Numbered from the stretch's first letter, positions 24,544 to 33,541 are shown. The stretch is DNA of 34,934 nt from Gemmataceae bacterium (GCA_009691845.1 SIAJ01000061.1:1-34934), one strand, 5' to 3'. The notes: generated from the sequence alone by a model not told the origin. A program made the numbers and translations.

Positions 24544-25884
24544 CTACCGCTTCATCAGCGATTTGATCAACACGAGCGAGGCCCCGAGCATGATCAAGTC
24601 GGGCAGCCAGAAAACGACCGGTGGAACCCGCCCTTGGTTCGAAAGCTGCATGCCGACGATCAGAACTGGATAGTAAACGAATATCGTTGGTAGGAAGCAG
24701 AAGACGAACACGCCGAGATAATCGCCCCGCCTGGCACCGACCCCAACCGGACAGCCGACCAACGCGAAGCACAGGCAACCCAGTGCGAGTGCAGGCCGCA
24801 TGTGCATCTCCGATTCGATGCCCCGAAAGACGCGCGCCAAATAGCGGACGTCTCCTTCCCGCGTAAGGAGGGCCTTTCTTCGCAGGTGCCGGGCCTCGAC
24901 ACCCGTCGCCTGTTTCGCCAGCGTCTCAAGTGCCTGTGCCTCCCGCATTCGCTCCCTTCGCATCAGGTCCGCTTCCTGCCGATATCGGAACAGCTCGTTC
25001 CAATTTTGCGTCGACGGACGTCCCCGCGTTTCCTGGCCGAAGACCCCTTCCGGCAGCTTGGTCGCAAATTCCATGTAATCCGCCTGCCCCGACGTCTTGC
25101 CGTCGGTCGAAAGCCAGTTGCAATGATGCATGCACACGATTAATTCGTGTCCTGGGCCGGCCGGGATTGGGACCGGTTGCGGAACCCCGTCTGAATTGGA
25201 ATTTGGATCGATAGTCTTCTCGGGCTCTTTTGCCCGGAAGATGGAACTGGCCGGGTTCCCTCCTGGGAGAAAGGCTTCCGCATCGCGGAACTCAACCCGC
25301 ATCGTGGCCGAACTGGCCCAGGCAACCTGAACGTAGCCGGTACGGTCGGTCGAATGCTTCTTGACAATCACATCCAACAGATCGCGGCCTTGCACTTCGC
25401 GAACGTAAAGCACGAAGTCGATATCGTGCTGCCTCAGACCTCCGTCGCGCTGAATGAGCCGGTACATGACTCCCTCCGCGTCTGCAAGGACGTACTCGCG
25501 AAGCAAAACCCGCGTCTGGGGGATGGTCTCGTAATAAAGAAATGCCGTCCAGATCGTGTTCATGACGCCTAGCACCACGGCAGGCAGGAGTAGGCGATGG
25601 ATATTCAGGCCCGAGAACCGTAACGCCAGGATTTCGCTATCGTCGGCCATCCGCCCATAAACGAGACAGGTCGCGAAGAGGGTCGTTGCAGGGATCGTGA
25701 ACGGGAGCATGTTCGGGATGAAGTACGGAATGGTCGAGAGTGTTTGCCAAGGCGACAGACCCCGTCGCATGGATTCCTGGACCACATCCGTCACCACGAA
25801 CATGGCTGTCAGGCCGATGAGCGAGACGAGGAAAACCTTGACCAGTTCGGCCAGGATCATCCGATTGATGAGTCCGATTCCCAA
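24544..25884 (-). CDS. LptF/LptG family permease (YjgP/YjgQ)
   Basis: 446 residues if TTG 25884 is the start; the ATG at 25860 would cut the family's usual N-terminal LINRMILAELVKVFL helix. Three N-terminal helices (about 15-35, 50-77, 97-118) and three C-terminal ones (about 350-370, 376-401, 409-440) frame a periplasmic domain, as in LptF/LptG. The RPALALGCLCFALVGCPVGVG and ARRGDYLGV stretches are characteristic. These proteins extract lipopolysaccharide from the inner membrane and feed it to the LptC-A bridge, with the ATPase LptB. The typical length is about 360, so the loop here (about 200-330) is enlarged and charged. No second lpt gene is adjacent. Confidence 0.85.
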   Translation of the reverse strand: MGIGLINRMILAELVKVFLVSLIGLTAMFVVTDVVQESMRRGLSPWQTLSTIPYFIPNMLPFTIPATTLFATCLVYGRMADDSEILALRFSGLNIHRLLLPAVVLGVMNTIWTAFLYYETIPQTRVLLREYVLADAEGVMYRLIQRDGGLRQHDIDFVLYVREVQGRDLLDVIVKKHSTDRTGYVQVAWASSATMRVEFRDAEAFLPGGNPASSIFRAKEPEKTIDPNSNSDGVPQPVPIPAGPGHELIVCMHHCNWLSTDGKTSGQADYMEFATKLPEGVFGQETRGRPSTQNWNELFRYRQEADLMRRERMREAQALETLAKQATGVEARHLRRKALLTREGDVRYLARVFRGIESEMHMRPALALGCLCFALVGCPVGVGARRGDYLGVFVFCFLPTIFVYYPVLIVGMQLSNQGRVPPVVFWLPDLIMLGASLVLIKSLMKR

Positions 25885-26257
25885 AAGGGTCTCCGGTCGA
25901 ACGGGTCGCGCTGGAGCTCGATGTTTCCGTTCTACGCCTCATGAGCAGAGGCAACGGCGATTGTCCGCGTGGCAGTCGTCCGAAGTATTCACCACGAAAC
26001 GCACGAAGAAGCGAAAATCATGGACCGCACGCGCCGGAAGCCTGGAAAAGCGCCGGTCAGCTGAACGCGGCTGAACCGCAAGCCTAGTAGTCGGCACACT
26101 CCGTGTGCCGACAGTAGACTGCTATGAGGGACTTCTCCGCAACGTGCAGAGAAGTTCAGAGGAAAGAAACTAATGGCGACGACTTGAGTTCAGGAGAGGA
26201 GAGCCTCGAAAATTGCAGGAACGAAGTGCCCGGAGGAAATTGCCACTCGATCACGAC
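25885..26257. other. Repeat-bearing intergenic region
   Basis: 373 bp between the LptF/G and FHA genes. It holds a CACCACGAAACGCACGAAG stretch (from about 25990) like CACGAAG-type interspersed repeats, then GAACGCGGCTGAACCGC (26063 on, related to the 3109 hairpin) and repeat A copy at 26090. No gene is recognised. Confidence 0.5.
26087..26114. repeat. Palindromic repeat A, copy 2
   Basis: GTCGGCACAC (26090-26099), spacer TCC, GTGTGCCGAC (26103-26112): perfect 10-bp arms, preceded by TAGTA. Confidence 0.85.
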
Positions 26258-26806
26258 TCAGTTCTCGCGCGAGGGCGACTTGCGCTTGTCGAAGTAATCG
26301 CGCAGTATTTGCCCGGCCGAGACGACCTTGTTGCGTCGTTTATCCGGCGCTAGGCCGGGGTTGGAAGCACGGGCCTGCTCGACATCGTTATCGGTGATGG
26401 CTGGCAAAATCTGTGTTTCCAGGTTGGTGGCGAGTACTTGCGAGCCGGCGGCGCTGTCCAACAACCATCCGACCTGTTCCGGCTGGATGGGAGGAGCCCC
26501 GGGCGAGCCCGGCAAGACTTGAATCCGAAACTCGAAATTCAACGTCCCGACCTGAAGCCGGTCTCCGTTCTTCACCGCAATCTCACCCGAAATTCGAGCG
26601 CCGTTCAGTAATGTTCCATTGAGGCTCTTCAAATCCTTGACCTTGATGAGGCCCGCCCAAGAAGCAATCGCACAATGTAATTTGCTGACGGAAGAACAGT
26701 GCGGACGGAGATGGCATCGCGCATCGCGACCGATAATAAAGACCGTTTCGGGCAGAGGGATTTCTTTACCGTGCTGTTTCCCGTCGAGAACTACTAGCGC
26801 TTTCAT
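26258..26806 (-). CDS. FHA domain protein
   Basis: 182 residues from the ATG at 26806 (a TTG two codons earlier is possible). Residues about 3-95 are a forkhead-associated domain with the phosphothreonine-binding signature: IIGRDARCHLRP, SSVSKLHC and KDLKSLNGTLLNG (the conserved Gly-Arg, Ser, His and Asn-Gly are all present). FHA domains dock onto phosphothreonine and usually serve Ser/Thr-kinase signalling. The C-terminal half (about 100-182) is a Pro-containing linker and a basic tail (DKRRNKVVSAG, DYFDKRKSPSREN) without a known domain. No signal peptide, so it is cytoplasmic. It is divergent from the WD40 gene at 27312, 505 bp away. Confidence 0.88.
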   Translation of the reverse strand: MKALVVLDGKQHGKEIPLPETVFIIGRDARCHLRPHCSSVSKLHCAIASWAGLIKVKDLKSLNGTLLNGARISGEIAVKNGDRLQVGTLNFEFRIQVLPGSPGAPPIQPEQVGWLLDSAAGSQVLATNLETQILPAITDNDVEQARASNPGLAPDKRRNKVVSAGQILRDYFDKRKSPSREN

Positions 26807-27311
26807 GGTCAATCCGTGGAGAAAATCAGCCGAGGGAACTCAAGCAAGAGCCGCATGAAGATGGCGGCGGACGGTAGGTTATAGAATTATAACTCGCCAG
26901 AGTCCAAATAGTTCCGCACTCGCCCCATTTTTATTCCGTGACAATAATACAGCGTGCGTTTGGCCAATGGATGAGCCTAATGTACTGTTCTTGTGTCTAC
27001 TATCTGGCCAATTCGCGGTCGAGGCTCGGCCACCAATCCGCCGAATCGATTCATCCCGCTTTGCCGCCTGGCGAACCCGGCTACGCTTGGACGCCATAAA
27101 GGCCGCGCAACTTGCTTAATCGTTACATTCGACCGGTGGCTAAACATACGTCAGTCGGGGTGTGGTCTGCTTCTGCGCTCAGGTAAAAATCGTGAACTAG
27201 ATTGGTAATGATTCTTCCCAAGGTTCCGAAAACCAGCTAAGGTAAGGCCAGCCGTAAGACCCGGATGATTCGGTTGCACGGATTGGCCAGCACCCTCGGA
27301 CATACCGCTCT
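26807..27311. other. Long divergent intergenic region
   Basis: About 505 bp between the FHA and WD40 genes. It is AT-rich around 26875-26960, with a near-palindrome GTTATAGAATTATAAC. Promoters for both genes should be here, but no convincing -35/-10 pair or RNA gene was found. Confidence 0.35.
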
Positions 27312-29156
27312 ATGAACGTACCTGCATCCTTGCTGTCGCATCTTGTCGCCGACTACGCCGCTCAGCCCGCGTTCGTGGATCGAACCTTCGGCGAGCCGCT
27401 CTTCTATACGGAAAGCGAGGTGCTGGCTCTGCGTTATGCTCCAGACGACACGCTATGGACCATCGAGGAAACCGGGATTTTACGGCACTGGGCACCGGAC
27501 GGCCGGTTGCTCGAACGTGTGTACCTCTCGGACACCGAAGACGTTTGGACCTTCAACCGCGATGCGTCGTTGTTCGTCTCGGGCACCAACGAAATTGCCC
27601 TCTGGAGCACCACCAAAGCCGGCGAACTCGGGCGAGTCCCAGCCGAGTCCTGGGTCACTAGCTTTGCCTTCTCTCCGGATGGCAAACTCCTGGCGAGCGG
27701 GCATGATGATGGCCGTATCTCGCTCTGGGCCTTACCTGGCTTGAAGCCGGCCGGTGAGGTTGAAGGGCACGACGATGCGATTTCCGCTTTGACCTTCTCT
27801 GCCGACGGACTGCAGCTGACAAGTGCCGCCGACGATCAACTGATTCGCGTGTGGGATGTGCGTTCGAAGAATCGCGTTCGCGAATGGCGAGGCACTTTGG
27901 ATCGCGTGCCCAGCCTGGCCTGGCATCCATCCGGATCGTTCCTGGTCAGCGCTGGCTGGGATACCTCAGTTCGAGTATGGGAAACGAGCGCCGATGATCC
28001 CTCGATGCTGCTGAATGCTCACTCCGATCAGGTGAACATTGTCGCCTTCTCTCCGGATGGCAACCTGCTCGCCTGTTCCGATTCGGACTTCATCATCCAC
28101 GTGTGGGAGGATCCGCGCCGTGCCAAGCAATCGTTCGTTCTGAACGGGCACACGGACGAGATTCGGGCCCTCGCATTCAACGCGAACGGAACTCGTCTCG
28201 CCAGTGCCGGTGCGGATCGCGTTGTTCATATCTGGGACATGACGACCGGGAAACTGGCCGCGGGTCCAAATCCGAGCGCCCGAAACACGAGTGCTGTTGC
28301 CGGTTCCACCCTGTTCAGCACCGGCGGCAGCTTGCTGCAAGCCTGGAACACTGAGACTGGCGAGCGAACATGGCCGACCACCAATAGCGAATCGGTTTAC
28401 TTTGTTGCAGTCACGCCGAACGGCAAGCGACTGGCCACGACTGGCCCAACCCTCGACGCGAAGATCTGGGATGTGGCCAGCAACAAGGTGATTCAGACTC
28501 TCTCGCACACCCGCGGGCCGATCGGTTCGCCGGCCTTCTCGGCCGATGGGCAGTTGCTCGCAACTGCGAGCGTCACGGATGGCTTGCTCTGGATCTGGAA
28601 ACTCGGCGTGTCCGAAGCGACCCTGGTCATTCCCGAGGCGGCCGACAATTGCACGCTAGAAGCGGTGGCGTTCCACCCGAACGGCAAATATGTGGCCGTG
28701 GGCGGACTCGATTGGCTCGCCACCTCCGGGGCCGAAGGGGCCTTGTGCGTGTGGGACCTGGAAGCTCGCGACAAACTTCTGACGCTCGAGGCCGGCGTGA
28801 CCGCCATCGCCTTCGATGCCAAGGGGCGTTACCTTGCGGCCGGAACTTTTTGCGAACGCAGCCAGTCCGTCGTGGTCTGGGACTTCGAGAAACAAGAAAA
28901 AGTCTTCGACCTGCCGGGCCACAACGACCGCATCAATGCCGTGGCCTTCTCGCCTGATGGCAGTTGGCTGGTCTCCGGCAGTGACGACAGTACGATCCGC
29001 GTGTGGAACGTACTCACGGGCCGTCTGGTAGTCGCTCGCCAGTTCGATGCGGCCGTGCAATCGCTCGCATTCAGCGAGGATGGCAAGTACATCGTCACCG
29101 GCAACGGCAACACGACGAGTTATCGCCTCGAATTGAAGAAGATGATGGAAGATTAA
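27312..29156 (+). CDS. Cytoplasmic WD40 repeat protein, probably double propeller
   Basis: 614 residues without signal peptide or membrane helix. From about 35 to the end it is a string of WD40 units of about 42 residues, many with the FSPDGKLLASGHDDGRISLW or FSADGLQLTSAADDQLIRVW pattern. About 13-14 units can be counted, enough for two seven-bladed propellers. The first 30 residues (LVADYAAQPAFVDRTFGEPLF) and the last (LELKKMMED) are non-repeat. It should be a cytoplasmic protein-interaction scaffold; the partner is unknown. The FHA protein gene is divergent from it. A strong terminator follows 23 bp after the stop. Confidence 0.9.
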   Translation: MNVPASLLSHLVADYAAQPAFVDRTFGEPLFYTESEVLALRYAPDDTLWTIEETGILRHWAPDGRLLERVYLSDTEDVWTFNRDASLFVSGTNEIALWSTTKAGELGRVPAESWVTSFAFSPDGKLLASGHDDGRISLWALPGLKPAGEVEGHDDAISALTFSADGLQLTSAADDQLIRVWDVRSKNRVREWRGTLDRVPSLAWHPSGSFLVSAGWDTSVRVWETSADDPSMLLNAHSDQVNIVAFSPDGNLLACSDSDFIIHVWEDPRRAKQSFVLNGHTDEIRALAFNANGTRLASAGADRVVHIWDMTTGKLAAGPNPSARNTSAVAGSTLFSTGGSLLQAWNTETGERTWPTTNSESVYFVAVTPNGKRLATTGPTLDAKIWDVASNKVIQTLSHTRGPIGSPAFSADGQLLATASVTDGLLWIWKLGVSEATLVIPEAADNCTLEAVAFHPNGKYVAVGGLDWLATSGAEGALCVWDLEARDKLLTLEAGVTAIAFDAKGRYLAAGTFCERSQSVVVWDFEKQEKVFDLPGHNDRINAVAFSPDGSWLVSGSDDSTIRVWNVLTGRLVVARQFDAAVQSLAFSEDGKYIVTGNGNTTSYRLELKKMMED

Positions 29157-29179
29157 GTCGAAGACGAAATCACGTTTAG

Positions 29180-29209
29180 CGGGCGACCCAACGGGTCGCC
29201 CGTTTTTTT
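29180..29209 (+). terminator. Rho-independent terminator of the WD40 gene
   Basis: CGGGCGACCC (29180-29189), loop AAC, GGGTCGCCCG (29193-29202), T7 (29203-29209). Perfect stem. Confidence 0.95.
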
Positions 29210-29292
29210 GCGCCAGGTTGAATGAGAACACTATCAGAGCCGCGCACGTCGATAAAATGCCTCAGTAAAAATCCTCTTCTTGACGAGCGCAC

Positions 29293-30102
29293 ATGCTCCA
29301 TCGACTTGCACTCGGCACTACACTTGTTGTTTTCGCACCTCTCTGGGGAGCTTCCGTGGAGATCATCGGCCATCGCGGGGCATCGCACGATGCGCCTGAG
29401 AATACGCTGGCGTCCATCAAGCTCGCCTGGGAGCAGGGGGCCGATGCCGCGGAGTTCGATGTCTATCTGAGCAAAGACGGCAAGATCGTCGTGATTCACG
29501 ACAAGGACACCAAACGCACGGCCGGGGTGGACAAGCCTGTCGTCGGGCAAGCACTCGAAGAACTCCGATTGCTCGACGTGGGGCGTTGGAAGAACGCGAA
29601 GTATACCGGAGAGAAAATCCCGACGCTCGTCGAAGTGCTGGCCACCGTGCCGGCAGGCAAACGCGTCTTCATCGAGGTGAAATGCGGGCCGGAGATCGTG
29701 CCCGAATTGAAGCGGGACATCGCGAAAGCAAAGCTGAAGCCCGAGCAGACCGCCATCATCAGCTTCTCGGCCCCGGTCGTGGCCGCCGCGAAGAAGGAAC
29801 TGCCCGAACTGAAAGCGTACTGGATCGTCGGCATCGTTCCGAACAAGAAGAAACCCGGCAAGGTTTGGACCATTGAGGAGTTGATCGCGAAGGGCCAAGA
29901 GATCAAGGCCGACGGGCTGGACCTCTCGGCCGATCCGCAGATCACGAGAGAGTTCGTTGACAAGGCGAACGCGGCCAAGCTACCTGTGTATGTGTGGACC
30001 GTCAACGATGCGGAGATGGCAAGAAAGATGATCGCGGCCGGGGTACTGGGCGTCACGACCGATCGGCCGGGCTGGTTGCGGGAGCAATTGAAGGGGAAGT
30101 GA
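29293..30102 (+). CDS. Secreted glycerophosphodiester phosphodiesterase
   Basis: 269 residues with a short signal peptide (MLHRLALGTTLVVFAPLWGA). The GDPD TIM-barrel motifs are intact: GHRGASHDAPENT (His 27, Arg 28), AAEFDVYLSKDG (Glu 54, Asp 56), VVIHD (His 69, Asp 70), then FIEVKCG and the C-terminal VYVWTVNDAEMARKMIAAGVLGVTTDRPG. It hydrolyses glycerophosphodiesters (from phospholipid breakdown) to glycerol-3-phosphate and an alcohol, probably outside the cytoplasm. It has an independent position between the WD40 terminator and a double-hairpin repeat. Confidence 0.93.
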   Translation: MLHRLALGTTLVVFAPLWGASVEIIGHRGASHDAPENTLASIKLAWEQGADAAEFDVYLSKDGKIVVIHDKDTKRTAGVDKPVVGQALEELRLLDVGRWKNAKYTGEKIPTLVEVLATVPAGKRVFIEVKCGPEIVPELKRDIAKAKLKPEQTAIISFSAPVVAAAKKELPELKAYWIVGIVPNKKKPGKVWTIEELIAKGQEIKADGLDLSADPQITREFVDKANAAKLPVYVWTVNDAEMARKMIAAGVLGVTTDRPGWLREQLKGK

Positions 30103-30109
30103 TCGCCCC

Positions 30110-30168
30110 GTAGCCGCACTCGTGAGAGTGCGGAAAAATGTCTCCCGCGTTCAGGCGAACGCGGCTAC
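30110..30168. repeat. Double-hairpin repeat B, copy 2
   Basis: Bounded by GTAGCCGC (30110-30117) and GCGGCTAC (30161-30168), with CCGCACTC-GTGA-GAGTGCGG (30114-30133) and CCGCGTTC-AGGC-GAACGCGG (30145-30164) inside. It is 8 bp after the GDPD stop, so it may serve as its 3' hairpin. Confidence 0.8.
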
Positions 30169-30234
30169 GAAGCCTCGACTGCCACGAGTGCCCTTGGTAA
30201 ATTGACCCAAGCCTTTTCCCTCCGGAGATATGCC

Positions 30235-30684
30235 ATGAAGCTGCTAGTCACCTTGACGCTCGGTCTGCTTGCCGGAACCTTGGTGGCCGCTCCACGGCCC
30301 AAGGATGAAAAGGCCAAGGACGATCTGAAAAAATTCGAAGGCAACTGGTCTTTCGCCTCCTGGCAGCATTCCGGAATTCCCTTGAACGCAACCTCTCTGG
30401 ACTCTGCGAAATGGTCCGTGAAGGGGGACAAGTACACGTTCGAGATTTCCGGCACCAAGGAAGAAGGGACGTTGAAACTCGATTCCTCAGGCAAAGTGGC
30501 GACCATCGAACTGAGGATCACGGCCGGCAGCGACGAAGGATCGACGCAGGTCGGCATCTACAAGTTCGATGGCGAGGCACTCGTCTTTTGCTTCGCCCGA
30601 CCCGGCGTCAAAGAACGGCCGACCGAATTTGTGACGAGCGAAGATAACTCGAACATTTTGGTTACGATCAAGCGGACAAAGTAG
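30235..30684 (+). CDS. TIGR03067-type small secreted protein
   Basis: 149 residues with a signal peptide (MKLLVTLTLGLLAGTLVAA) and GGAG 8 nt before the ATG. The mature part matches the planctomycete TIGR03067 pattern: DDLKKFEGNWSFASWQHSG at the start, KGDKYTFEI in the middle, then the IYKFDGEALVFCFARPGVKERPTEF-like ending. This lipocalin-like, beta-rich domain is found in dozens of copies in planctomycetes with no known function. The TAG stop is formed by the first bases of a repeat A copy, so the gene's end is fused to it. Confidence 0.85.
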   Translation: MKLLVTLTLGLLAGTLVAAPRPKDEKAKDDLKKFEGNWSFASWQHSGIPLNATSLDSAKWSVKGDKYTFEISGTKEEGTLKLDSSGKVATIELRITAGSDEGSTQVGIYKFDGEALVFCFARPGVKERPTEFVTSEDNSNILVTIKRTK

Positions 30685-30728
30685 TCCGCACACTCCGTGT
30701 GCGGACCGACGGCACACGGGGTACTATG
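30682..30728. repeat. Palindromic repeat A, copy 3 plus inverted half copy
   Basis: GTCCGCACAC (30684-30693), TCC, GTGTGCGGAC (30697-30706), then a half copy CGGCACACGGGGTACTATG. The TAG of the TIGR03067 gene and the TAG of the convergent helicase both lie inside, making this the whole 39-bp gap between them. Confidence 0.8.
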
Positions 30729-33423
30729 GGGCTACCGGCTCAACCACGCGAGCCCGCACTCTCGGGCGAACGGATGCCGCGATTTTCGTATCGAGACAGA
30801 TTCCCGACACCAGGTTGAACCGTTCGCCGAGAGCCAGCATGCCGGAATTCGCGGCCTTCACGGGAACCGGCTGATCGTCCGGAACATCCTCGGGAAAAGC
30901 CTCCTTCAAGCCGCCCGAGAGAATAAGCAAATCGCGGGCACGAGTGCTGGCCACATAGAGAACCCGCAAATCCTCACGCCAGTCGGCGACCAGCTCGAAG
31001 GCGTTCATCAGGCCCACGGGATACTTCGAGAACAACGGCGGGTCTTCATCGGGCGGATGAGGAACGCAACCCAACTTCCGATGCCAGTGGACGGCCGCGT
31101 ATCCGCCGTTCACTTGCTTGGCCGCGAAGTCCGGCACGAACACGACCGGGAATTCGAGCCCCTTGGCCTGGTGAATGCTCATGATGCGGATGACATCGGA
31201 TTCTTCCGGCTCCGTCGCGGCCTGCTCTTCACGCGGCTGGGTCGAAACCAGTTCGCCGAGACGTGCGATGAACTCGGCCAGCCCGAACATGCCCGTGGCA
31301 TCGAAGGTTCGGGCCAGGTCAATCAGTTTCCACAGGTTCGCGAGCTTGCGTTCGCCAAGCGATTCAAACTGCAAGGCCGCATCGTAGCCGGTGTCGGCAA
31401 CGGCCAGGTTGATGAGGCGGGCAATCGGCAGGCGATCTTTTTGTGCTCGCCAGCGGCCGAGAGCATCGCGAATGCGTTCTGCCCGCGGACGTTGGTCTGC
31501 CGGCAACGAGGCGATCGTGGCCGAATCGTGCAGGCCGACCCATAAACCATCGCGGTGGAGGGCGAGCAGGAATAGTGCATCATCGCTCAGGCAGCCGAAC
31601 GGGGAACGCAGCGTGCCCGCGAGGGCGATCGCATCGCCCGGGTTTTCCAGCGTTCGCAACAGATTCAGGAGATCGTACACCTCTTGCTGGGCGAAGAACG
31701 CTCGACCGCCGACGAGATAATAGTTCAAGTCATGCCGACGCAGGGCGGCTTCGTAGATGCCCACGTTGCTCATCGAGCGGTACAGAAGCACGATGTCGCG
31801 TAGTTCTACTTTGCGCAGATCATTGGTTTTCTGATCGACAACACGCAATTCACCGTCGGCCCTCAACTCGCGAATACGTCGAGCAATCGTGTCGGCCTCG
31901 CGGGCTCGAACCTGGGCGACCGATTCCTTCTCGGCATCTTCGCCTGGCGAAGGAACGGACCACAGAAACTCGACGCTTTCCCCCGCATATTTCTGCGGAA
32001 TGTGTGGTTCGAGCGGTTCGTACTTGTCGAAGCGCCGGCTGCACAGAGCATTCACGAAATGCAATATGCCCGCTTGCGAGCGGAAGTTTCGCGTGAGCGA
32101 GAGTCGGCCTTTCGGCGGCACAGAAGCACGCAGCTTTTCGAACAGAGCGACATCGGCACCGCGGAAACGGTAGATCGATTGCTTGGCATCGCCGACGGCG
32201 AAGAGCTTTTCCTCCTGGATTGAATCGCCACAGATGAGTTCGATCAGTTCCATCTGCACCGGATCGGTGTCCTGCATCTCGTCCAGCAGTAGGAACCGAA
32301 AGCGATCTTGCAGGTTCGCGCGGACTTCTTCCGAATCGCGAACCAGATCGCGGGCCAACACGAGCAAGTCCTGGAAATCGACGACGCCTTCCTTGCTCTT
32401 GCGCTTCTGATAAGCCTCGACCACGGCCAAGGTCACGCGCAGAAATCGCTGGCCGACCAGGGCCGCGTCGCTCAGGTCCTCGGGCTCTTCCAGGAACAGA
32501 GCGAGCTTCTCCTTCAAGCTCGAACGAAAACCCGTCATCGCCTCTCTGATCGTGTCGTACTCATCTTCTGGCCAAGCCGTCGCACGCTCCTTGCCGACCT
32601 TGGCGGCTTCCGTGATCTGTTCGACGAGGCCCGGCAAATCGCTGGTCGTCGCCAGCTTGTCCAAGCCATCGAGCACGGTTTGCACGTTGCCACGCATGAT
32701 CGGGCCGAGGCACTCGACCGTCTCAAATAGGTTGACGAGATGCGTGATCTTGGGAGATGCACTCAGGAGATAGTCGATCCACACACGGCGAAGTTCGTCG
32801 CGATTCTTGCCGGCCCATTCCTTGGTGATCTCGGCCGGCGTTTTCTGAAGGGCCATTGTCCACGCGGCAACATCGCGTTCCTTCATCAACCCCCGCACGG
32901 CCCCTAAAACGCTGCTCCAGCCGTAGAGTACGATGAGTTCGCACAGGTCCTCGCCAACGGGCGTCTCGGCCGTCAACAGCGTTTGCAACGTGTCCCGCAG
33001 TGATTCGACGCGCAGGTTATCGGCCAGGATTTCCTCGAGCACGTCGAACTGCGGATCGAGCCCCGCTTGCACGGCAAATCGTCGTAGCAGATCTGAACAG
33101 AACGAGTGAATGGTCTGAATCGAGGCCGATTCGAGCGAGTTCAGATGATCGGTCCAGCGTGGGTCGTTCGGCTGATCCTTCGCGACCCGTTCCAGTTTCT
33201 CGCGGATGCGTCGACGCATTTCGCGGGCTGCACGGTCGGTGAACGTGATGGCGACAATCTCGCTAACCTTCGTCTTGCCTCGCCGAAGATATTCGAGATA
33301 GCGATCGGTCAGAACAGCCGTCTTGCCGCAGCCGGCCCCGGACGAGAGCACGACCGACACGCCGCTTGCATCGATCGCGAGCTTCTGCTGAGGAGTAGGG
33401 CCGGAAAGGGATTTGTTCGACAC
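30724..33423 (-). CDS. UvrD/AddA-like superfamily 1 helicase without nuclease domain
   Basis: 899 residues from GTG 33423 (VSNKSLSGPTPQQKLAID); a longer frame to 33513 would be translated from repeat A DNA. The motifs are all there: Walker A GAGCGKT (29-35), ITFTDRAAREM, TIHSFC, motif II LLLDEMQDTD (about 378-387), VGDAKQSIYRFRGAD, LTRNFRS, IHQAKGLEFPVVF (about 750) and VLYVASTRARD (about 821). The KQSIYRFRGAD form is typical of AddA/RecB. AddA proteins end in a PD-(D/E)XK nuclease about 250 residues long; here only about 70 residues follow the last helicase motif, so it is absent. It likely unwinds DNA in repair. No addB is nearby. Its stop lies inside a repeat. Confidence 0.9.
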   Translation of the reverse strand: MSNKSLSGPTPQQKLAIDASGVSVVLSSGAGCGKTAVLTDRYLEYLRRGKTKVSEIVAITFTDRAAREMRRRIREKLERVAKDQPNDPRWTDHLNSLESASIQTIHSFCSDLLRRFAVQAGLDPQFDVLEEILADNLRVESLRDTLQTLLTAETPVGEDLCELIVLYGWSSVLGAVRGLMKERDVAAWTMALQKTPAEITKEWAGKNRDELRRVWIDYLLSASPKITHLVNLFETVECLGPIMRGNVQTVLDGLDKLATTSDLPGLVEQITEAAKVGKERATAWPEDEYDTIREAMTGFRSSLKEKLALFLEEPEDLSDAALVGQRFLRVTLAVVEAYQKRKSKEGVVDFQDLLVLARDLVRDSEEVRANLQDRFRFLLLDEMQDTDPVQMELIELICGDSIQEEKLFAVGDAKQSIYRFRGADVALFEKLRASVPPKGRLSLTRNFRSQAGILHFVNALCSRRFDKYEPLEPHIPQKYAGESVEFLWSVPSPGEDAEKESVAQVRAREADTIARRIRELRADGELRVVDQKTNDLRKVELRDIVLLYRSMSNVGIYEAALRRHDLNYYLVGGRAFFAQQEVYDLLNLLRTLENPGDAIALAGTLRSPFGCLSDDALFLLALHRDGLWVGLHDSATIASLPADQRPRAERIRDALGRWRAQKDRLPIARLINLAVADTGYDAALQFESLGERKLANLWKLIDLARTFDATGMFGLAEFIARLGELVSTQPREEQAATEPEESDVIRIMSIHQAKGLEFPVVFVPDFAAKQVNGGYAAVHWHRKLGCVPHPPDEDPPLFSKYPVGLMNAFELVADWREDLRVLYVASTRARDLLILSGGLKEAFPEDVPDDQPVPVKAANSGMLALGERFNLVSGICLDTKIAASVRPRVRARVVEPVAP

Positions 33424-33433
33424 GGCTGGCCCA

Positions 33434-33460
33434 TAGTAGCTCGCACACTCCGTGTGCGGG
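33434..33460. repeat. Palindromic repeat A, copy 4
   Basis: TAGTAGCT then CGCACAC (33442-33448), TCC, GTGTGCG (33452-33458), just upstream of the helicase start. The mRNA leader of the helicase would carry this hairpin. Confidence 0.75.
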
Positions 33461-33502
33461 CGGAATTTGGCGAGCACGATTTCACATGCTCTTCGTGTGC
33501 GG

Positions 33503-33531
33503 GTAGTCGGCACACGGAGTGTGCCGACTAC
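33503..33531. repeat. Palindromic repeat A, copy 5 (best copy)
   Basis: GTAGTCGGCACAC (33503-33515), GGA, GTGTGCCGACTAC (33519-33531): perfect 13-bp arms, 10 bp after the peroxiredoxin stop on the minus strand. It may act as a 3' hairpin of that transcript. Confidence 0.9.
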
Positions 33532-33541
33532 GATGCCGAAG

